From the NCBI GenBank assembly GCA_005223375.1, contig RXOD01005617.1, positions 1-13,222 on the forward strand: a stretch of DNA of 13,222 nt, read 5' to 3'. The notes under the pieces were generated by a model. It was not told the origin of the DNA, ran no database searches, and was given only the letters and a program-made list of their open reading frames with translations. A program made the translations under genes and the position numbers. Origin of the DNA: Amoebophrya sp. AT5.2 (taxonomy: Eukaryota > Sar > Dinophyceae > Syndiniales > Amoebophryaceae). Shown piece after piece: positions 1 through 6,370 of this stretch (positions are counted from its first letter, which is position 1; every line of letters starts with the position of its first letter).

Positions 1-232
1 GCTACCGCAGCCGTTCCCTCGATTCCTGCTTCCTCCCCTCTCGGTCCTGCTTGGATGCCCCGACGCGCCAGCTCCTCTACACGCCAGCGAGCGACATGGA
101 TCCCAGAATCGATGTCGCTCGATGTCGTTCGTGTCCGGTCCGGTTTCGTTTGGGAAGATCATCTTAGATGATGTTTCTTTGTAAGGATGATCGATGTTTG
201 TCCGACAAATGCATCTTTTTACCTCTTCTAAG
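1..232 (+). other. Upstream flank of the sushi/PA14/CUB gene: intron sequence and possibly a further exon
   Basis: The last 52 bases read as a small intron: gtaagg at 181 and a pyrimidine-rich acceptor ending ctaag at 232. The frames before 181 do not run cleanly into exon 1, which starts in phase 0. The frame starting at base 3 is open to about 160 and contains two cysteines, so it could be part of a preceding exon, but no phase-correct join was found. A 9-base motif, tcgatgtcg, is repeated in tandem around 110-128. Confidence 0.3.
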
Positions 233-437
233 AACGCCCAGCTGCTCAGCTGCGTGCACATCGGCCAGTACTGCCCGATCCCCCAGCTGGTGCACGCGGG
301 GACCTTCGACCGACTGCAGCGCCTGGGCGACAAGGCGATTGTTAGTTGCCTGCCCGCATTCGAGAAGGCGCCCTCGCCGGTCCGCGTTCTGCGCTGCGCA
401 CACCACGCGGGGGCGGGGAACCTCACTACGAGGACAG
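233..437 (+). CDS. Exon 1: sushi-like module, C1 to C3
   Basis: The exon follows the acceptor ctcttctaag and ends ACA G before gttgga (phase 1). It encodes LLSCVHIGQYCPIPQ, then a conserved Gly-rich stretch and IVSCLPAF and VLRCAHH. This is the cysteine spacing of the first three cysteines of a CCP module, with one cysteine (LLSC) left over from a previous module. The upstream boundary is inferred from the acceptor and the start of good coding sequence. Confidence 0.6.
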
Positions 438-3400
438 GTTGGATTAAGCACTTTCTCTTTCTTTTCTCAAGTGAAAGGGTACTGGATTGTGGACAGCCTC
501 AGCCAGTGACCCGCTCTGTGCGAGCTCGCACTCGCTAGTCGGACCACAAGTTTATGATTATATTTGCGGGTTTGAAAATTCTTGTGGCGTAGCCACTGCC
601 ACAGGGGATTGCGGAGAGTGTTTGTGCCATGTGGACGTGGGTCTTAGCCTCTACCCAAAGAACACAACTCGCATTCTCGATCGATCGAAAACGCCGACAG
701 GTATGGCCGACTACCGGGTTGGGGAATTCGCGTACGACGGGTACTGGGTTGTGGACAGCAGCAACCAGACCCTGCCCCCCGCCGGGCCGCACTTCGACTG
801 CGTTGCCACGGGCGACTTCTGCGTGGCGCCGCCGACCAGCTCGCTGGTGTTCTCGATCATGACGGGAAACCAGTTCAACCCCATGGGCGCGATGGTTTAA
901 CTAGAGTTGAAGAAACTCAGACGAACTATGTTTATGTGAGTAAGCGATGGTAGGATAGGTAGCCCACCAGTGATATGCATGTTGCTCTCGATTGCCAGTT
1001 GCTCTAGCTGTAGCTCTCCGCTTCGGCCGCGAGACTAGGGTCGGAAGAGTTTTGATCGATACGCCCCCCGCGACAAAATCGTTGCGCCTTCCTCCGCTGT
1101 GTGGTGCCACTACCAGCGGCGTGATTCCCACGCCCACCCCAGCGTATTTTGTAGCCACTGGAAGCCATCGTGCGCGCTGCTGGTGTCAGTTCACTTGATC
1201 GAAAGAGGGCCTGGCGTCAGCCCCGATCGCGATGTCGCTGGACAAAAATGGAGCTGACTGCTCGCAGAGGGAGCCTGATAATAAAGTGGATGAGCAGCCT
1301 AAATCGCTTTCGCTGATAGGGAGACATCGGATGATCGCTGGGTTTTTTCGATCAATCTCTAAAGGAGCAGCTTTCGGTGCTTCACGGGGTACTTGCCCTC
1401 CTTTGGCAGCGAGCAGCTGTTCTGCGGCGTCAGTCTGGTGGGGCCGGGCCAGTACGCCGGGATTTGGATCCAGCGGGACGGAATCCCCGGGGTGCCGCTG
1501 ACCTGTAGCGGCAGCAAAGAAGTGTGCCCAGCGCTCAGCACGATCACGCAGCACGCGAGCGGGTAAGTACTTGATTGGCGCTAAGATCGATAGGGATAGA
1601 AGTTTACTTCAATTTTAAGTACGCCCTTGTCGATGTCGATCCACCCTCTACCCGCTCAGGTATTTTCTGCTTCCCCTGGACCGGTCTCTGAATTCGAACG
1701 CCTTCCTTTCGTGCAAGCAGGGCTACCGGTTGAACCGGGCGTACACTCCCACGAAGCCCCTGATTGCGAGGCGGATGGTGTACAAGTGCTGCGTTGTCGT
1801 GGTGAACAACGTGGAGCAGGGCTTTTGGTCCAACATCGTGGGCCCCCTCGGCGACTGCCCCACGACCCTCGCCGCGGTGCCCAACGTGGACAGCTGCGAT
1901 TTGATCAGCGACTTCTGTCCGGCGCTAGGGCGGGACCAGCTGCGGTATTAGTAGGTACTGGTGGTAAGTGAAATTCAAGAAATTTTTGGGGGCTCTTCGG
2001 GGTGTCGTTTGTTTATGTAGTTCTGGAGAGAGGTGCGCAGAAGGAGCAGAAAAGCGGCTTTCCGCGGTCGGCAGGACTGGAGCCCGCAGCTCTGCAACCA
2101 CCTACAGCTGACAACAGAACGCTAGTCTCGGCGCTCTTTTTTCCCTTGCTCTCAGGCGCTATGACGACCATTCTGGTCATAGGCTTTGCACTTCTCCCCA
2201 TCGCTCCCAATGGCTCATCGCTCGGCGGGAGCGATGATGCCGCCCCGGGCGATGGAGCATGATCTCCAAAACCGCCCCCAATCTCGCTTCGTTCCAGACA
2301 TCGCCTTCAGAGCGCCTTAAGCGGCACTCGCCGCCCAAGGAGAGCCTTGGTTGCCTAGTACTTCTTCTAAAACCCACTTTAAAAAAATACCACTTGCCTT
2401 GGCTTACCAGCTGGTCCTCCCCCTTTATCCCCGCCGGCCATCGACCCGAACATGGAGGACGCTTCGAACAAAAACCTGCTCACGTTCTTCGACCCGGACC
2501 TGTTCTTCACCTACGGGAGCCGGCTTTCCCTCACTTGCCCCACGAACAAGGAGCTGGTGCACGGGGACCCGGAACTCGTCTGCACCGCGCAGGACGATTC
2601 CTCCTACCCGGGGAAATGGCGAAGCTGGGTCGCCAGCGACTACGACTCCTCCGCCACAGACGCAAACGCGACGGAAGACGGAATGGGCTTCCGGACCATC
2701 AGGCCGAACTTCGTGCCGGTACAGAAACTATAATTTTGGTTTTATCGTAGTTTGAAACTCTTCGTCGAACACTATCGCTATACCAAAACCATTTTTTACA
2801 ATAGGTAAAGCACCCCCACCCCGTCCCCGTTCATAAGGCCTATAAGTAGACACTCATAGCCTCGCTACTGCCGCGATAGCTTCTACTACCATCAGTGCGT
2901 GTGTCGGTTGATTTCAAATATTTATATTCATGTTCCTATCGCTGTCGCTCCATCGCTCGACCAGGTTGCTTGCGGCTTCGAGCGTCAGTTCGGGCTGAAG
3001 CTGCGGGCGACGTACAGGACAGAGCTGGTGGACCGGAACAACCCGCAGGCGCAGGCGGAGACCGTGGACTCCGTGCGGTACATGGTCGCGCAGGAGTCGA
3101 GCGACTACGACGAGGAGGAGTTCTCGGGACACCTGAAGCCGCCCGTGTCCGGCACCTATGAGTTCAAGCTCGAGGTGTTCGGCAAGGCCCAGGTGTTTCT
3201 CGAGCGCTCGCTGCTCTTCGGCGTCGAGAGCAGTGTGTCGCGGGACGGGGGCAGCGTGGCGAAAACTTCTACGCTGCCCGCTACGAATGACAGCTCGGTT
3301 GATTCATCATCTTCCGACACTTCTTCTGGGGGAACCACGACGTTTGTTAGCGTGGGCGACGGGGAGGTGCAGAAGGCGCTGTTCGACACGTTTGTTAGCA

Positions 3401-5107
3401 AGAAAGTGTTTTTGACCGGCGACGAGTACTACGGACTGAACTTGAAGTACCAGTACTACGTCCCAGCGGTCGACATCGAGAAGCGGGACCCGTACGTAAC
3501 AAGGGCAGCGATTTTGAGACTGAAGTGGAAGCGACCAGACGGGGTGGAACAGGTACTTCTCATTCATAGCTACGGCGTCTATGAACATGTACAACGTAGC
3601 CGACATCATATGACAAATTGTATATTAAACCTACTTTACTACAACTTCTTCGCAGATCATCCCGCCTGAGTTTTTGTTCCATTCTGCGACCGCGTTCCCG
3701 GGGTACCCTCTCCGGCGCACCGTGATGAACGACGCGCGGCCTTGTCTCGCCGCTCCCGAGATCGACCGGCACCGGATCTTGCGCCCGCTCCGCGTGGACC
3801 CGTTGACCAATCAAACCATCGGGTGGGACAAGTGGAGCGGGCTGCTGTCCCACACAAAGTCGGACAACCCGAGGCAGCGGTACAACCCCAACACGGCGTG
3901 CTACATCGAGCTCACAACCTTCGAAACGCGCACGTACAACTTCCACTTCAAGATCGACTTCATGGACGCTATGGGAGGACTAGCGTGATGGTAACACTGT
4001 GTAGTGGTATAGTGGAAATTCAAATTTATTTGGGGGGCTCTTTGGGGTCCCCATTGCTGGTCCTGCGAAAAAGAAGAGGGAGCAGGCGGCTTTCTGCGAT
4101 CATATGGGCCGGCACCGTTGCACCCTACAGCCGAGACCAGGAGGAAAGCGGAAGCGCCGCTCTATGCGCCCTCTTTTTCCCTACTTTCCGGCTCTGTCTG
4201 CCCATTCCAGCCATTGGCTTGAACCTGCCCCCTCTACCCCACATCTCCAAAACCGCAGCCTGCCTCCAATCTCGCCATAAGGAACATCTCCAAAACCGCG
4301 CCCAACCTCGTCGCTTCGCGCCGGGTATGAATCTCAACCTTCCGAGCGCCGTAAGTTAATCACTCGCACTTTGTGTTTGTCACCACCGCTGGGCCTTTCA
4401 TAGCCGTGGAGTACTCGAAGGACTGCGTGTTTGACGACTGCGTGTTTGACCGCAGGTCGAACACGCAGTCCTTCGAGTACTCCACGGCTATGAAAGGGCC
4501 AGCGGTGGTAGTAACCGTAGCTGGTAAGTGCTTTAATTCTCAGTAGCCATATCGATCTACTAATTGAAAGCAAGGCGCGTCGTCGCGCTTGCCCGTATTC
4601 AGGGTGATAGCCATAATGGGCGCAATGCGCATCGCCTGCAGCGTCGGACTCCCTGTAGGCACGTGGGAGAGAACGCTCGGCCCAACGGCATTCGGGTTCG
4701 GTGCGTCGCTTGTACCGAGAGCCGAATAGACTCCGCACAGGCCGACTACGCAGTAAGACCGTTTCCTAGACGGCAGACTGATCACCGCTTCCTAGACTTT
4801 CGATCACCCTTAGGAACAAATGAGCTCTTAAGAAGAGAATCACTCGCACTTTCTTACCACCGCTGGCCCTTTCATAGCCGTGGAGTACTCGAAGGACTGC
4901 GTGTTTGACCGCGTGCTGATCTGGCGGGGTGTCTGGCGGAGCGCGGGCCAGCCGCCCCGCCAGCTGCTGTGCGGCCAGAACCGGACAGACGAGTACCTCT
5001 TCAGCGAAGCCTCGAACGCCTTCTTCATCGAGTTCTACAGCAACGAGGCCTTCGAGTCCACGGGATTCTCCATCAACTACACGTTGACGGACCTGGAGGT
5101 GGCCTAG
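233..5107 (+). CDS. Multi-exon gene for an extracellular sushi (CCP) - PA14 - CUB mosaic protein, 5' end probably outside the window
   Basis: Eight exons can be chained, giving roughly 770 residues. The first five carry repeated C...C...C..W...C modules like sushi/CCP domains. Exons 6-7 carry a PA14-type beta-sandwich (FSGHLKPPVSGTYEF, then LRLKWKRPDG, then IIPPEFLF). Exons 7-8 carry a CUB-like module (ACYIEL..., DCVFDRVLIW, LLCGQNRTD, STGFSINYT) ending at TAG 5105-5107. Such modules are extracellular binding folds, so the product is most likely a secreted or surface protein for adhesion or carbohydrate/protein recognition; that role is inferred from the families. No signal peptide or transmembrane segment is seen in the part present, and no start codon is supported, so the 5' end probably lies upstream. 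Introns 1, 3, 5 and 6 join in phase with GT-AG ends. Introns 2, 4 and 7 do not with any nearby GT donor. The domain calls are from pattern recognition, with CUB and PA14 the most secure. No terminal membrane anchor follows CUB. Confidence 0.75.
476..512 (+). repeat. Degenerate copy of part of exon 2 inside intron 1
   Basis: Bases 477-497 match exon 2 bases 739-759 with one mismatch, and similarity continues through a CAG..ACCC tail. The intronic copy would read GYWIVDS against GYWVVDS in the exon, then meets TGA at 507. It sits just after a pyrimidine-rich tract ending ctcaag (471), which resembles an acceptor, so it may be the remnant of a tandem exon duplication. Confidence 0.6.
701..894 (+). 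CDS. Exon 2: end of the first sushi-like module and start of the next
   Basis: The acceptor cgccgacag at 700 gives GT, which completes the split Gly codon left by exon 1 (G+GT), so intron 438-700 is in phase. The exon encodes the Trp and fourth-cysteine part of the module (GYWVVDSSNQ, then HFDC), then the first cysteine of the next (FCVAPPT). The 3' limit is uncertain. A GT donor after ATG (894) leaves phase 0, whereas exon 3 needs phase 2; a GA donor at 891 would fit in phase. Confidence 0.6.
895..1370 (+). other. Intron 2, about 476 nt, with unusual junctions
   Basis: This lies between the first-cysteine part of a sushi module (exon 2) and its remaining part (exon 3). The module length is already complete without an extra exon: about 25 residues between the cysteines, as in the neighbouring copies. 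The ends are gtttaa (or gatggt at 891) and aaaggagcag. No convincing coding sequence was found inside on either strand. Confidence 0.45.
1371..1562 (+). CDS. Exon 3: sushi-like module, C2 to C4, and start of the next
   Basis: The exon encodes FRCFTGYLPSFG, LFCGVSL, a Trp segment (YAGIWIQRDG) and VPLTC, then CPALSTITQHASG. This is the C2-C3-W-C4 pattern of a CCP module, then the first cysteine of another. It ends GG before a strong donor (gtaagtac at 1563), phase 2. Confidence 0.65.
1660..1944 (+). CDS. Exon 4: sushi-like module, C2 to C4, plus linker cysteines
   Basis: Intron 1563-1659 (97 nt, gtaagt...cccgctcag) joins in phase 2 (GG+G). The exon encodes AFLSCKQGYRL, MVYKCC, a GFWSN segment and LGDC, completing a CCP-like module, then SCDLISDFC, which probably starts the next. 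The 3' end is uncertain. The obvious GT donor at 1945 leaves phase 2, but exon 5 needs phase 1. Confidence 0.65.
1945..2410 (+). other. Intron 4, carrying repeat copy A
   Basis: This 466-nt non-coding stretch lies between exon 4 and exon 5 and is mostly filled by the repeat at 1961-2316. The acceptor is ttggcttaccag at 2410. The hexamer CAGCTG occurs both at the exon 4 end (1937-1942) and at the acceptor (2408-2413), which would suit a short target duplication flanking an inserted intron. Confidence 0.5.
1961..2316 (+). repeat. Intron-borne dispersed repeat, copy A
   Basis: It is colinear with 4004-4350. Shared blocks in order: gtggta..agtg.aaattcaa; gggggctct.cggggt; gcggcttt; a run of T ending in ccct; atctccaaaaccgc; and cgagcgcc-like endings. 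The copies are diverged and contain indels. No coding capacity is convincing. Occurring in two introns of one gene at about the same distance from the donor suggests an introner-like or non-autonomous element. Confidence 0.7.
2411..2718 (+). CDS. Exon 5: sushi-like module with acidic Ser/Asp insertion
   Basis: The exon encodes a Pro-rich start, then LSLTCPTNKELVHG, ELVCTAQDD and GKWRSW, giving C2, C3 and Trp of a CCP module. An Asp/Ser/Ala-rich stretch follows, then NFVP. The fourth cysteine comes from exon 6 (VACGFE). It ends CCG in phase 0 before gtacag at 2719, which matches the phase-0 start of exon 6. The 5' boundary depends on acceptor ccag at 2410. Confidence 0.65.
2965..3552 (+). CDS. 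Exon 6: PA14-type domain, main part
   Basis: The exon starts with GTT GCT TGC after tcgaccag (intron 2719-2964, phase 0). It encodes VACGFERQFG, then the PA14 signature strands FSGHLKPPVSGTYEFKLEVF, AQVFLERSLLF, LTGDEYYGLNLKYQY and AILRLKWKRPDG. A Ser/Thr/Asp-rich low-complexity insertion (about 3230-3360) interrupts the sandwich. It ends CAG|gtactt. PA14 folds bind carbohydrate or protein ligands in many extracellular proteins. Confidence 0.75.
3656..3977 (+). CDS. Exon 7: end of PA14 domain and start of CUB-like module
   Basis: It joins exon 6 in phase 0 across the 103-nt intron 3553-3655 (gtactt...cttcgcag), restoring the PA14 closing motif IIPPEFLF. Its second half gives ACYIELTTFETRTYNFHF, resembling the Cys plus alternating-hydrophobic strands at the start of a CUB domain, and ends near DAMGG. 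The frame meets TGA at 3986-3988. Exon 8 needs a phase-1 donor, and only GA-type donors (3975 or 3978) fit near the end. Confidence 0.7.
4004..4350 (+). repeat. Intron-borne dispersed repeat, copy B
   Basis: This is the partner of 1961-2316, with the same order of conserved blocks: gtggta, aaattcaaattt, ggggggctctttggggt, gcggctttct, ctctttttccct, catctccaaaaccgc and cgagcgcc. The atctccaaaaccgc block occurs twice here (about 4244 and 4286) and once in copy A. The right edge abuts gtaagttaatcac at 4351. Confidence 0.7.
4358..4435 (+). repeat. Direct copy of the exon 8 acceptor region (partner 4838-4909)
   Basis: Both copies begin aatcactcgcacttt and continue through caccgctgg..ctttcatag into the exon 8 codons up to GTGTTTGAC. 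They differ mainly by a few extra bases in the pyrimidine stretch (gtgtttgtc against ctt) and one G/C change. Intronic sequence and exonic start were therefore duplicated together. Confidence 0.9.
4382..4509. repeat. Foldback with 54-nt near-perfect inverted arms and a 20-nt loop
   Basis: The left arm 4382-4435 and the reverse complement of the right arm 4456-4509 differ at two positions by direct comparison. Both arms are copies of the exon 8 acceptor and first codons (4856-4909). The loop 4436-4455 begins with a 15-nt tandem duplication of the arm end (gactgcgtgtttgac at 4421-4435 and 4436-4450). Confidence 0.9.
4404..4523 (+). CDS. Candidate cassette exon built from the foldback (40 codons, phase-symmetric)
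   Basis: It starts after the duplicated acceptor tttcatag (4403) and ends before the strong donor gtaagtgc (4524). The 120 nt are open in the exon 8 frame and preserve it: enter with CC, exit with G, then exon 8 CC. It would repeat the start of the exon 8 peptide (VEYSKDCVFD), then read through the inverted arm (SFEYSTAMKGPAVVV). Whether it is transcribed or spliced is unknown. Confidence 0.35.
4878..5107 (+). CDS. Exon 8: CUB-like domain C-terminal half and stop
   Basis: After tttcatag the exon encodes VEYSKDCVFDRVLIWRG (the C-x-x-(F/Y)-D...I strand of CUB), then LLCGQNRTD (LG..CG motif), then FFIEFYSNEAF and STGFSINYT, the final two strands. The peptide stops five residues later (TLTDLEVA, TAG). 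No GPI-type or transmembrane tail follows, so a secreted product is likely. Confidence 0.75.
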
Positions 5108-6370
5108 CTGGATCGGGGAGGGGAGCGAGGATAATATAGTAATCGAGGATTTGCGTTTGCCGTGATACTATTACAACTATATTTATGAGAGAAAGTTTGG
5201 GTAAGAGTTTCAATAATGAGGGGGGATGGGATTGGGAAAAGATGCGCTCATCGATAAAGAGCTATTAGGACGGGGCGACTTGTTTCGAATTCGATGACTT
5301 ACTGATAGGCCTTCATTTATTTAAACTCAGGTTCTGGTTCTGGTATTTGCAATTTCAACCCACACCGAATCGGCGATGCTCAGTTCTCATCCAAGCACCG
5401 CCGCACCGGAGCGAGACGTAAAGGACAGCGATTCGATTCTGTTTGTGATTACTTCTGTATGCACGCGCGGCCCTTGCGCTGCTCACACTGTAGCAACCTA
5501 TTTGGGAAAAGAAACTGTACAAACCAAAGTCCACCTGACCCGGACCAAGCTATGAAATCGTTTCTGTTGACTGACTGGCACTGGCCTGAAGAAACCGATA
5601 TATTACGTCGAGCGAGACGTTACGTATACGTGCTGCATTGGTATATCTGCAAGAATGCCTAGAAGCATGAGGTATGATTGAGTAAAGCAAGGACTTTTCG
5701 CTTGAATGAATAATAACTACGTCAAAGAAACAGAGGAAGAATAAGAAAGAGAAGAACCAGCCGTAACCCTATAACTTATTTCGAGTGGATCATAGCGACG
5801 ATAGCCGAGCTAAAAACTATTTGCGATGGCGTGGCCTGCGTGCAGAAGATGCAGTTGGGTCGTGGGGCTCTTCCGGCGCTGGCGCCCGTATTTTTCCCGC
5901 GCGAGGATCGGGGAAGATGAAGAAATAAATAAAGTAAAAAAATAAATTGTTTGAGTTTGTATTGGCTTCTGAATCAGACAGACTGCACAAGTCGGACGTG
6001 CTGCTTCCTGTGCATGGAGGCGTGTTCCCGCTACCAGATGAAAGGGTACCCACGTCCCCCGCGCCCGGTGCCACGATGAATATCGCCCGTTGCCCTTTCG
6101 TTCCCCGCGGGGGCGTTGTCAATGTCAATGTGCTTTATAGAAAAACTAAACGGTCGCGGAAAAATCTAATTCGAGGTTTTCTGTTTGTTTGATGTGGACC
6201 ATAGATCGGCGATCGCCATCTATGCGATCAAACTGCAGTCAAATTCGAATTTCCCGTCTTCGGTAAGTAACACTACCTGAAATTTTTCCAGCACATATGA
6301 ATGCACTTGTGCTTTTTCGTCGCAAGATCATGGTCGTGAACGTAGTCTTGATGAAGTAGAGGATGGGCAG
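5108..6370. other. Intergenic region, no convincing gene
   Basis: About 1.26 kb separates the CUB gene stop from the next start. Short open frames (5459-5662; 5947-6192 on +; 5817-6128 on -) lack recognisable domains or clear splice partners. An A/T-rich stretch with ataaataaag and aataaattg (about 5923-5947) could hold a polyadenylation signal, but it is 800 nt past the stop. A gtaagt occurs at 6263, so a 5' non-coding exon of the next gene is possible. Confidence 0.4.
6200..6224. promoter_or_regulatory. 25-nt near-perfect palindrome upstream of the secreted-protein gene
   Basis: CATAGAT and ATCTATG flank the fully self-complementary core GGCGATCGCC (6208-6217), with a single unpaired C at 6207. 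It lies about 150 nt upstream of the ATG at 6371. A dimeric protein-binding site is possible, but there is no direct evidence for function. Confidence 0.35.

Larger units (their letters stand above)
3978..4877 (+). other. Intron 7, about 900 nt, with repeat copy B, a foldback and exon-8 copies
   Basis: It lies between the first and second halves of the CUB-like module. In order it holds the dispersed repeat (to 4350), a gtaagt followed by a copy of the exon 8 acceptor region (4351-4435), an inverted copy (4456-4509), a second gtaagt (4524), about 310 nt of unidentified sequence and the genuine acceptor tttcatag (4877). It could be two or three introns flanking an alternative exon. Confidence 0.55.

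Noticed and set aside
438..471. A 34-nt intron (gttgga...ctcaag) giving an extra exon at 472
   Set aside because: It reads only 11 codons to TGA and has no GT donor in the needed phase. The 438-700 intron joins exon 1 to exon 2 in phase and is preferred.
3742..4359. Plus-strand open frame of 205 codons over exon 7 and repeat copy B
   Set aside because: It is out of frame with the CUB/PA14 reading in exon 7 and continues into repeat sequence; composition is typical of a shadow frame.
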